Origin: a virus
IMG/VR virus record: IMGVR_UViG_3300006987_000044
Location: 1-31,760 of that record
DNA: 31,760 nt
Direction: 5' to 3' (one strand)
Both the position numbers and the translations under genes were made by a program. Of the stretch, positions 26,235 through 31,760 are shown one piece after another. The notes under the pieces are model-generated. The model was not told where the DNA came from, made no database searches, and saw only the letters and a list, made by a program, of their open reading frames with translations. Each line of letters begins with the position of its first letter. The first letter of the stretch is position 1.

Positions 26235-27599
26235 CTAGCTAGCCTCTCCATAAAGAGGTACATCATTCGTTTCATCGTGATACGGCATGTAATTGACAAA
26301 TCGTCCGTAGGCGCCTTCAAATGCCAATCTCACCGTGCCAATCTCACCGTTTCGGTTTTTCGCAATTATGATTTCAGCCATACCATCAAGGTCTGTATTA
26401 ACTGTGGTCTGTTTGTAGTAGTCGTCCCTGTAAACAAAAATAACCTGATCAGCATCTTGCTCAATTGCACCAGAATCACGTAAATCACTAAGGAGTGGCC
26501 GCTTATTAGGGCGGTCTTCAACCGATCGGTTTAACTGACACAATAGGAATATTGGACAGCCAAACTCAGCACCCAAAGACTTCAATGAGCGAGTAACGTC
26601 ACCAATTCTCTTAACAGAGTCGTTTCCACTCAGACCGTGCATCAGTCCTAGATAATCAATACCAATTGATGATATTTTGCCTTTCTCACGTAAAATTCTA
26701 TTGAGGTGACTTCTAATATGAGAGAGTTGCAGTTCTGTTTTTCGAACAATCGTTAACCTCTGATCAACAATTCTGGTGCAAGCACTAAAATATGATGCCC
26801 ATTGGTCCTCACTAAGATCACCTTTTATCAATGTATTGATGGGAATATTTGACTCAGCCGCCATAAGTCTTTTGCCGAGCTGCTTTTCGTTCATTTCGAT
26901 ACTGAAAAATACCGATTCACCCTCTGCAAACTGAGCCATGTGCGTCTGAATATTAACCACCAACAAACTCTTACCCATTGACGGGCGGCCCGCTACAATA
27001 ACCAGGTCTCCACTACCAGCTTTCATTAGGTCACTTAGTTCTGGGAATCCAACAGATATATGCGCTTGGACACCATCTCTAGCAGCCTTCATGCGCTCTA
27101 TTTGCTGGGCAATCATATCCCTGGTATTGAAAACCTCCTTAACGACCGCCTTGCTCTCTAAATCGTTAAGCGAACTAACCGTATCGTTGATAACATCATC
27201 TACTTGATTATTACCATCTTCTAAGCTTTGAATGCCGATTTTAAAGCGCCTCATTGCCTCACGGCGCTTAGACTTACTGATAACCAAATCTACATAACTT
27301 GAAATAGATTTTGCCAGCAGTGGTGGCATGTTTATAATCTCGTTTATATGAGATTGTGAGCAGCCTTTATCTGAAAACTGACCACGCGCTACTAGCAAAT
27401 CTTGAACCATAACTAGGTCGTAGGGCTTGTCATCATTCGCCAAATCTGTGATCGTTTCATAGACAATCTGATGAGCAGTTAGCGAAAAATGCTCAGAATT
27501 TAGGATATGACTCACATTGTCATAAGCACCCTCAAAACTTAGCAAGTTGGCTAGAACAGCCATTTCAGCAATGACATGGTTTTTAGTTTGCATAATCAT
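26235..27599 (-). CDS. DnaB-family replicative helicase, phage type
   Basis: 454 residues from the ATG at 27599, chosen because GGAG lies six bases upstream; the frame stays open further upstream, but that part overlaps the preceding gene and is not DnaB-like. An N-terminal DnaB domain (EMAVLANLLSFEGAYDNVSH) is followed by the RecA-like helicase domain with Walker A GRPSMGKS, the Walker B region IGIDYLGLM and DLRDSGAIEQDADQVIFVYR. It should unwind DNA at the phage origin. It overlaps the 3' end of the loader gene by 17 nt, so the two are translationally coupled. Confidence 0.92.
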   Translation of the reverse strand: MIMQTKNHVIAEMAVLANLLSFEGAYDNVSHILNSEHFSLTAHQIVYETITDLANDDKPYDLVMVQDLLVARGQFSDKGCSQSHINEIINMPPLLAKSISSYVDLVISKSKRREAMRRFKIGIQSLEDGNNQVDDVINDTVSSLNDLESKAVVKEVFNTRDMIAQQIERMKAARDGVQAHISVGFPELSDLMKAGSGDLVIVAGRPSMGKSLLVVNIQTHMAQFAEGESVFFSIEMNEKQLGKRLMAAESNIPINTLIKGDLSEDQWASYFSACTRIVDQRLTIVRKTELQLSHIRSHLNRILREKGKISSIGIDYLGLMHGLSGNDSVKRIGDVTRSLKSLGAEFGCPIFLLCQLNRSVEDRPNKRPLLSDLRDSGAIEQDADQVIFVYRDDYYKQTTVNTDLDGMAEIIIAKNRNGEIGTVRLAFEGAYGRFVNYMPYHDETNDVPLYGEAS

Positions 27600-28272
27600 T
27601 TTTTTCTCCAGCCAGTAGTAGGCTAATCTTGTTAGTATAATCACTGCTAATTGCAACGCTGGCGGGTCTAGGCTGGCTCTTATTCTCAATTTGATGTGAC
27701 ACTGGCTGGATATGAATTGCACCATCTAAGAACTCGTTACAGACTATCTGGTAGGCCTCTTTCCATGATGGGTAAACAAACCTAGTGTCTTCACTTCTCA
27801 GTCTCCATAACCCCACTCTTACTGCTGTCGCATGACATACGGGGTGTATATATGAATTGTTCGCTGCACTTATATAAGCCGTGTAGCTGTCTGGGAAATG
27901 AGAGGACGCTTCAAGCCTTGCTAGTGCTACGAAGTCAGCTGGGGCTGTCGGCGGCCATTTCTGAATGAGCGACTGAGTAAACGCAATCTCAAACTCAATC
28001 TCAGTAACTTCAAGTAATGCTAGTGCTATCGACCAAAGCCTCGCAGTCTGTAAATCAAGTTCTTGACGCTCTTTCAACTTGCTACCAAAATGCAATTTCC
28101 AATTCTTGAACAGCTCATCAACAAGCACTAAGCAATCAAGATACTGTTCTGATGCCTTCACTTGCGTTGCTGTTACCGCGTTCAGCTTTGAGACGCTGGA
28201 TTTCGAGCTGCACTGGACTGAGCTGCTGCTGTGTGTTAACTGATGGCAAACAGTGGGTATGTTGTGATGCAT
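27583..28272 (-). CDS. Lambda P-like replication protein (probable helicase loader)
   Basis: 229 residues. The middle matches the phage lambda P family: LFKNWKLHFGSKL, ARLWSIALALLEVTEIEFEI, WPPTAPADFVALAR and VRVGLWRLRS. P proteins bind DnaB and load it at the phage origin; the helicase encoded directly downstream is the likely client. The ATG at 28272 has AAGGA seven bases upstream, so the first 45 codons overlap the 3' end of the DUF1376 gene by 137 nt in another frame. That overlapping part is Ser/Gln/Thr-rich and unlike P. An internal GTG near 28155 is a possible alternative start but has a weak ribosome-binding site. Confidence 0.75.
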   Translation of the reverse strand: MHHNIPTVCHQLTHSSSSVQCSSKSSVSKLNAVTATQVKASEQYLDCLVLVDELFKNWKLHFGSKLKERQELDLQTARLWSIALALLEVTEIEFEIAFTQSLIQKWPPTAPADFVALARLEASSHFPDSYTAYISAANNSYIHPVCHATAVRVGLWRLRSEDTRFVYPSWKEAYQIVCNEFLDGAIHIQPVSHQIENKSQPRPASVAISSDYTNKISLLLAGEKNDYAN

Positions 28273-29023
28273 GGGTTAATCCTTTTTGATTAGATGATAA
28301 TTGCTTTGGCTGAAATACGTTTGTCCAACCGTTTATTATTGAGTTTTCAATCGCTGTATTAGCGTCAAAGCCAGCTTCATTGAATTCAGTAAGCTTGTTG
28401 ACTAACAGCTTGCATACATGCTCAGTAGCAGTTTTTTCCTTTCCATCCCTCATTTCATGAAATGCAGTCCAAAGTTCTCTATCAACAAAAATGGGGGTTG
28501 GATAACTAAATGCATCGAACTTAATTTTCTTAGCAGCAGATTTAGAAGTTGTCTTTTTTTCAACAACATCTATCTCTTTATCTTTTAAGTTAGTTTGATA
28601 GTTATTAGTTTGATAGTTATTAGTTGCCTTTCCAGTCGGTTCTGTTTGGGTTACCACTGGCAACCCATTAGTATCCGACTCGTAACCCACTGGGTTAGTT
28701 TTGCGAGGTCTGCCGCCTTTTGCACCATTTTTGCGGTTTTTGTCGGCATTCTTATGGTACTTTTCAATGTCAGAGTCGATGCGTTTGTGACGATACTCAT
28801 CATCAATCAGCATAAAGAAGTCATTTAAAACGTTTTCGAGCATCTGTTCGTGCTCAGCACCCTCAAGTGATAACCGCCGCATAACCCACTGGATTTTGTT
28901 GGGTATCGCTCTTTCGTCTGAGTAATACTGGTCAATCAGTGAGCGATAGATGTAATGCTCGATCGGCTTTAAGTGAGACGTGTCTTTCCTGTAATCTGGT
29001 ATGTTCATACTATAGAAGAACAT
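28136..29023 (-). CDS. DUF1376 (YdaU-like) phage replication protein
   Basis: 295 residues. The N-terminal DUF1376 domain shows MNIPDYRKDTSHLKPIEHYI and YYSDERAIP, as in YdaU-type proteins of Rac-like prophages, which occupy the replication-initiator (O) position. A basic, low-complexity linker (NRKNGAKGGRPRKTN, repeated NNYQTNNYQTN) leads to a helical C-terminal part. With AAAGGA eight bases upstream, the ATG at 29023 is preferred over the family-like internal Met at 29008. It lies between cro and the P-like gene, matching the lambda cro-O-P order; DNA binding at the origin is inferred. Confidence 0.78.
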   Translation of the reverse strand: MFFYSMNIPDYRKDTSHLKPIEHYIYRSLIDQYYSDERAIPNKIQWVMRRLSLEGAEHEQMLENVLNDFFMLIDDEYRHKRIDSDIEKYHKNADKNRKNGAKGGRPRKTNPVGYESDTNGLPVVTQTEPTGKATNNYQTNNYQTNLKDKEIDVVEKKTTSKSAAKKIKFDAFSYPTPIFVDRELWTAFHEMRDGKEKTATEHVCKLLVNKLTEFNEAGFDANTAIENSIINGWTNVFQPKQLSSNQKGLTHASQHTHCLPSVNTQQQLSPVQLEIQRLKAERGNSNASEGIRTVS

Positions 29024-29103
29024 GCTATAATCCTTTTGTGGTATACCTTTTTTATAGCTCTAACTAACCCCTGAGATTGCCGTTTCAAGGGTTTTTTTTA
29101 TGC

Positions 29104-29319
29104 CTAAATTTCAGCTTTAGGCTTTACAGGCTTAGTAAACGGCTTGATATCATTGAGCGTTCTAGGCATGAAATATTCTGGATATTTTAACTTGGCACTT
29201 GCTGCTGAGCCACGCGATTTCCAGTTGTTAACGGTGGTATAGGGAACTCCCAGAATTTCGCTGATACTTTTGACACCACCTAATTTCTGAATGACCTCAA
29301 TATCGCTAGGTTTTTTCAT
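29104..29319 (-). CDS. Cro-like HTH regulator
   Basis: 71 residues with one helix-turn-helix, KLGGVKSISEILGVPYTTVN followed by NWKSRGSA, typical of Cro/YdaS-type phage regulators. The start ATG at 29319 follows AAAGAGAA. It diverges from the CI-like repressor gene across a 175-nt operator region and heads the leftward replication operon, the standard arrangement of a lambdoid immunity switch. It probably represses cI and tunes its own promoter. Confidence 0.8.
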   Translation of the reverse strand: MKKPSDIEVIQKLGGVKSISEILGVPYTTVNNWKSRGSAASAKLKYPEYFMPRTLNDIKPFTKPVKPKAEI

Positions 29320-29352
29320 AAAATTCTCTTTTTACTCAAATTGTGAACTATT

Positions 29353-29381
29353 AGTATAAACAACAGACAATTAATACTCAA
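29353..29381 (-). promoter_or_regulatory. Promoter of the cro/replication operon
   Basis: On the minus strand TTGAGT (29381-29376), 17 nt, TATACT (29358-29353) is a close sigma70 match. The -35 hexamer is part of TATTGAGTATT, which includes the half-site GAGTA (TACTC on the other strand) also found in the palindromic operators. CI binding would therefore block this promoter, as in PR of lambdoid phages. Confidence 0.62.
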
Positions 29382-29410
29382 TAACGTTTAGTAAAATAAT
29401 ACAAATAAAA

Positions 29411-29425
29411 TACTCGTTATGAGTA
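29411..29425. promoter_or_regulatory. Candidate CI/Cro operator
   Basis: TACTCGTTATGAGTA is a 5-5-5 inverted repeat (TACTC/GAGTA) between the divergent cro and cI promoters. It overlaps the -35 region of the cI promoter. The same core recurs as ACTCATAATGAGT at 30233-30245. Half-sites also occur at 29375 and 29331. Confidence 0.58.
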
Positions 29426-29430
29426 ATAAG

Positions 29431-29439
29431 TGTTATAAT
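29431..29439 (+). promoter_or_regulatory. Predicted cI promoter (extended -10)
   Basis: TGTTATAAT is a perfect TATAAT with the TG-N extension and no good -35. The palindromic operator ends six bases upstream, so the gene is probably autoregulated. The leader to the ATG at 29495 is about 50 nt and ends with a strong AAGGAG. Confidence 0.5.
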
Positions 29440-29494
29440 ACTTATAGTTAGATGGGTTGGCCCTTTCAATAATAAATATATAAGGAGTTATGAG

Positions 29495-30139
29495 ATGCAT
29501 GAATCTATGGAGCGATTGCACAAGGTTTCTGGATTGGTTCGAAAAAAAGAAATTGCGGAAAAAATGGGTGTGGCTCAATCATCGGTTACCAATTGGAGTA
29601 CCAGAGGGTTGTCACAGAAAGCAGCCTTGCAAGCAGCAAAGATTTGGGGGGTGGACGCTAATTATCTAATAACAGGTGTTGATGGCTTATCTAGTAGTAG
29701 GAGTTTAGTTAATAGCGGCGATATGGCAGGAGTTAGTGTTGATCAGATGCCTATACTATCGTCTATAACCGTTACTGACATTAATCAGGCCGCTAGTAGC
29801 AACTCTATTATAGGTTGGATAGAAAAGCCCATTCGCCTATCAAAAAAATCTTTTGTCTTCCTTGTTATTGGCAGTGATTTTAGCTGGGTATTTCAGGACG
29901 GTGATTATCTATATATAGAGACTGAGTTTGATATAGGGGATTTGAGGAATAGAAATTACTTACTGTTAATTCATAAGAAGACTGGTAAGACTGTTATTAG
30001 ACAGGCTGGAGCTAATGTTGGCGGGGGTAATAATATGCTTGTTACTGAGACTAGATCTGATGGTTCAATGAGTATAGATGATTTTGATAACTACGAATTT
30101 ATTGGCGTTATCGATAGTAGACTGACTATATATAGGTAA
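29495..30139 (+). CDS. CI-like phage repressor with degenerate S24 peptidase domain
   Basis: 214 residues. An N-terminal HTH (VRKKEIAEKMGVAQSSVTNW, ~15-50, ending WGVDANYLITG) is of the CI-repressor type. After a linker with an Ala78-Gly79 pair comes a LexA/S24-fold domain (~85-214). In active S24 proteins the nucleophile sits in G-D-S-M; here the segment reads VIGSDFSWVFQDGD, placing Asp128 at the Ser position. The general-base Lys of TVKR is replaced by Ile168 (KTVIRQ). If this alignment is right, the repressor cannot cleave itself after RecA activation. AAGGAG lies seven bases before the ATG. Confidence 0.85.
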   Translation: MHESMERLHKVSGLVRKKEIAEKMGVAQSSVTNWSTRGLSQKAALQAAKIWGVDANYLITGVDGLSSSRSLVNSGDMAGVSVDQMPILSSITVTDINQAASSNSIIGWIEKPIRLSKKSFVFLVIGSDFSWVFQDGDYLYIETEFDIGDLRNRNYLLLIHKKTGKTVIRQAGANVGGGNNMLVTETRSDGSMSIDDFDNYEFIGVIDSRLTIYR

Positions 30140-30153
30140 TTCAAATAATACTC

Positions 30154-30180
30154 AAAAACCCGCATATTGCGGGTTTTTTT
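30154..30180 (+). terminator. Intrinsic terminator of cI
   Basis: CCCGCA, loop TAT, TGCGGG (30159-30173), followed by a run of eight T, 20 nt after the cI stop. A preceding A tract lets it also work in the reverse direction. Confidence 0.9.
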
Positions 30181-30221
30181 TGTTTTTAATTTACTTGTTT
30201 CATTTATTATTCATAAATGAG

Positions 30222-30250
30222 TTGACGAAATAACTCATAATGAGTAATAT
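30222..30250 (+). promoter_or_regulatory. Rightward promoter with embedded CI-type operator
   Basis: TTGACG (30222-30227), 17 nt, TAATAT (30245-30250). The perfect palindrome ACTCATAATGAGT (30233-30245) lies in the spacer and touches the -10. Its core matches the operator at 29411-29425, so the repressor probably controls this operon as well. ATGAGTT at 30217 and AACTCAT at 30232 form a second, wider inverted repeat. Confidence 0.55.
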
Positions 30251-30327
30251 CTGCTTATCTAATCAGCTGCTCTTAAAGCAGTGTGCCAGAGATTACAAAG
30301 TCAAAATTGAGAGCCTTAGAGGAAAAA

Positions 30328-30390
30328 ATGCTTGAAATAGAAATTAAGAAAGACCGTCATATAATCAGAGAAAATAACAGGGAGTATTAA
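30328..30390 (+). CDS. Possible 20-aa leader peptide
   Basis: ATG at 30328 with AGAGGA five bases upstream opens a 20-codon frame beginning MLEIEIKKDRHIIREN. It stops one base before the ATG of the zinc/HNH protein gene (TAATATG). The spacing suggests translational coupling. It is the first frame after the operator-controlled promoter. Highly charged, no family recognised; it may be only a leader. Confidence 0.4.
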   Translation: MLEIEIKKDRHIIRENNREY

Positions 30391-30391
30391 T

Positions 30392-30820
30392 ATGAAAAAA
30401 TTAGTACCGTGTAAAAAATGCGATAGCAGTAAATCAGTCAATGGTTTCTACAAATCAACAATCTATAAGGCCGGACATGGGGAATGCAAATCATGCGTGA
30501 GACAGAGAGTCAGTGAGTCTCATAGGGCTGCTCATAGACTTGCTTACTATGCCAGTGATGAGGGCAAACAAGCTGCTAGAGATCGCTTTCATGTTTATCT
30601 TGGCAAATACCCAGGCCGTCATGCAGTAAGAGTTGCAACGTATGCAGCTGTGGAATCAGGCAAGATTGTTAAAGACACTTGCTGCTCTGAATGTGGCAGT
30701 GATGGTTATATTGAAGCTCATCATGATGACTATAACAAGCCGCTATCAGTGAGATGGTTATGTAAGGGTTGCCATTGGTTATGGCACAACCATAACACTC
30801 CTATTTATCAATCACATTAA
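30392..30820 (+). CDS. Phage zinc-ribbon / HNH-like protein
   Basis: 142 residues with two Cys-pair modules. The N-terminal one is CKKC (7-10) with CKSC about 22 residues later. The C-terminal one reads CSECGSDGYIEAHHDDYNKP, then WLCKGCHWLWH, resembling HNH-type zinc folds found in phage early proteins. Whether it retains nuclease activity is unclear: the His-His-Asp core is present, but the usual Asn is not obvious. GGGAG lies seven bases before the ATG. It is in a rightward operon with the excisionase-like gene, under a promoter likely controlled by CI. Confidence 0.7.
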   Translation: MKKLVPCKKCDSSKSVNGFYKSTIYKAGHGECKSCVRQRVSESHRAAHRLAYYASDEGKQAARDRFHVYLGKYPGRHAVRVATYAAVESGKIVKDTCCSECGSDGYIEAHHDDYNKPLSVRWLCKGCHWLWHNHNTPIYQSH

Positions 30821-30830
30821 GGATTAGATT

Positions 30831-31103
30831 ATGGCTAAAAAAACATGGCGGCAAGTAAGCAGAAATGAGAAAATGGAGATGGCTCAGTACGTTATAGACA
30901 GCCCGCCTAACACCCCTCTCTCAGCAGAACACACCGCAAGCTATCTTGGTGTGTCAACTGCAACGCTACAAAAAATGCGATGTGAGGATACTAACGGCAT
31001 CACGTTCACTAAGATTGGCAGACAAGTTATTTATTATAAGCGAGATTTGGACGCTTATTTGGATAGCATGCCAGCCTACCAGCACACGGCGCAATATGCC
31101 TAA
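30831..31103 (+). CDS. Excisionase-like HTH DNA-binding protein
   Basis: 90 residues. The C-terminal half carries a winged-helix motif of the AlpA/Xis/MerR-like kind: LSAEHTASYLGVSTATLQKM, then TKIGRQVIYYKRDLDAYLDS. Proteins of this group guide site-specific recombination or switch on excision genes. The position 275 nt from the tRNA att remnant fits a recombination directionality factor. AAGGA precedes the ATG by seven bases, ten bases after the HNH gene. A general phage transcription regulator is the alternative. Confidence 0.72.
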   Translation: MAKKTWRQVSRNEKMEMAQYVIDSPPNTPLSAEHTASYLGVSTATLQKMRCEDTNGITFTKIGRQVIYYKRDLDAYLDSMPAYQHTAQYA

Positions 31104-31377
31104 CAGCACCCTGCAAATCTTTCTAAGAGCACCGTTACCGTTATCCTGAGGTGCATACGCTGTATGCACTTTAGATGTTAGAGATTATGATTTTAAGAGT
31201 ATCCATTTTCCTGTAAGTATACTATGAGTATACTCTGGGATTATTGTTACATATATTTTGATAGTTCTAAATATTGCGAGATTATCATTGAGAGCTATAA
31301 ATCTCAGGGCTTACAGTAAGATATTACGTTTTAATGAATTCCAATACTCTCTAATATTTCTAAATATTAATAGCCTA
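31104..31377. other. Non-coding arm between the xis-like gene and the att remnant
   Basis: No gene is supported here and no integrase gene is present. It holds the tandem AGTATACT repeats (31216-31234) and an AT-rich run up to the tRNA fragment, as expected of an attachment-site arm. Confidence 0.4.
31216..31234. repeat. Tandem palindromic AGTATACT sites, 11-bp spacing
   Basis: AGTATACT occurs twice, at 31216-31223 and 31227-31234, with starts 11 nt apart, close to one helical turn. Each unit is itself a palindrome. They lie ~145 nt from the att remnant, a plausible place for excisionase or integrase arm sites. Confidence 0.5.
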
Positions 31378-31429
31378 CAGAGGACTCATAATCCTTTGGT
31401 CGTAGGTTCAAGTCCTACTGGGCCCACCA
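31378..31429 (+). other. tRNA 3'-half remnant (CAU anticodon), attachment site of the island
   Basis: The segment holds the anticodon arm AGGA-CTCATAA-TCCT (anticodon CAT at 31387-31389), variable loop, T arm GTAGG-TTCAAGT-CCTAC, the 3' acceptor strand TGGGCCC and ACCA ending at 31429. The match to tRNA-Ile2(CAU) of E. coli is strong around the variable loop and T arm; a Met assignment is possible. The D arm and 5' acceptor strand are absent upstream. Such 3' fragments mark the distal attachment site of tRNA-integrating islands, so the element lies to the left and the intact tRNA should be beyond base 1. Confidence 0.8.
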
Positions 31430-31434
31430 CATTC

Positions 31435-31470
31435 AAACCCTCACAGTCATTGACTTGTAAGGGTTTTTTA
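31435..31470 (+). terminator. Intrinsic terminator after the tRNA remnant
   Basis: AAACCCT (31435-31441) pairs with AGGGTTT, with an inner ACAGTCA/TGACTTGT stem, followed by a T run. This is probably the native tRNA terminator retained with the attachment site. Confidence 0.75.
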
Positions 31471-31559
31471 TTGTCTAGAATTTAATAAAAAACAATCATT
31501 GAACTGTGCTGAAAAACCGGTAAAAGTAAACTTGCTAAACTAATGGATTGGATAGCAAT

Positions 31560-31609
31560 AAAAAAGGTTGCCAACACTATATGCAATATAGCGTTAGCAA
31601 CCTTTTTTC
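31560..31609. terminator. Bidirectional intrinsic terminator
   Basis: A long near-perfect hairpin: AAAAAAGGTTGC and GCAACCTTTTTT flank inner arms CTATAT/ATATAG around loop GCA. It has A and T tracts on both sides and lies ~60 nt beyond the stop codon of the leftward gene at the window end, so it should serve that gene and block traffic into it from the island. Confidence 0.85.
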
Positions 31610-31671
31610 ATTTAGTTTTTTACTTCGATAATGTGCTTAATATTAGAATTTGTTATATCTAATTTCTAACA

Positions 31672-31760
31672 TTAGAAAGAAGTACGGCGATAATTACGAT
31701 ATTCAGGTAACCAAAAATTCGCTTTTAATCGACGTTGTAAATTCTCCGCTGTGATAGGTA
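31672..31760 (-). CDS. C-terminal end of a flanking, probably chromosomal gene
   Basis: The minus-strand frame entering at the window edge stays open for 28 codons, includes ENLQRRLKANFWLPEYRNYR and ends RRTSF before TAA (31674-31672). The other two frames on this strand stop early. Composition is coding-like, and a strong terminator follows. The family cannot be told from so few residues. Confidence 0.55.
   Translation of the reverse strand, partial: PITAENLQRRLKANFWLPEYRNYRRTSF

Noticed and set aside
29080-29102. Terminator-like hairpin ACCC...GGGT with T run on the plus strand
   Set aside because: The stem is interrupted, and the T run faces rightward although the genes on its left are transcribed leftward. 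It may be chance, so it was not annotated.
31258-31485. 75-codon ORF over the att region
   Set aside because: It runs through the tRNA remnant and its terminator, which explain this sequence better; no coding evidence.
1-31760. CRISPR array or complete tRNA/rRNA genes
   Set aside because: No regularly spaced repeats and no complete tRNA cloverleaf or rRNA sequence were seen; only the 3' half tRNA at 31378-31429.

Overview
The window looks like part of a genomic island in a low-to-moderate GC gammaproteobacterium. Protein style, AT-rich spacers and the tRNA sequence suggest a Psychrobacter-like member of the Moraxellaceae; this is an inference from sequence style, not a database result. The island's right edge appears to be a 52-nt copy of the 3' half of a CAU-anticodon tRNA (about 31378-31429), with no 5' half beside it. 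The complete tRNA, and probably the integrase, would then lie left of base 1.

Layout, left to right. (1) 1-123: one end of an IS3-family element, followed by short gene debris and a small hypothetical gene. (2) 1148-3785 (+): a three-gene Zorya-type anti-phage operon, zorA-zorB-zorE (MotA-like motor, MotB/OmpA-like stator, HNH nuclease), followed by a DEDDh exonuclease gene (3955-4671). Both carry a nearly identical 17-nt element at the -10 position. (3) 4831-5994 (-): a secreted Sel1-repeat protein. (4) 24670 to 6065 (-): a complete type 1 BREX operon in the order brxA-brxB-brxC-pglX-[trlF-like]-[DUF932-like-brxU]-pglZ-brxL. Three accessory genes sit between pglX and pglZ. (5) 24671-25917: non-coding, with a likely brx promoter, a palindromic operator candidate and a decayed ORF. 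(6) 25918-31103: a phage-type lysogeny and replication module. It has a DnaB helicase, a lambda P-like loader, a DUF1376/YdaU protein, Cro, a CI-like repressor, a zinc/HNH protein and an excisionase-like HTH protein. No structural genes are visible. (7) 31378 to the end: tRNA att remnant, two terminators and the last codons of a chromosomal gene.

How the genes fit together: the BREX genes are nearly all overlapping or abutting on one strand, so they probably form one transcript. They combine DNA methylation and phage exclusion (PglX, BrxC, PglZ, BrxL, BrxA, BrxB) with a modification-dependent type IV nuclease (BrxU) and a PHP-ATPase (TrlF-like). Zorya adds a membrane-anchored, ion-driven defence.

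The most unusual structure is at 10335-13400. The first 104 nt of pglZ coding sequence are duplicated at 101/104 identity on both sides of the DUF932-brxU pair. The upstream copy is a 39-codon truncated pglZ ORF whose stop codon directly abuts the ATG of the DUF932-like gene. This looks like a scar of modular cassette insertion, gives a translationally coupled leader, and could allow precise excision by recombination between the repeats.
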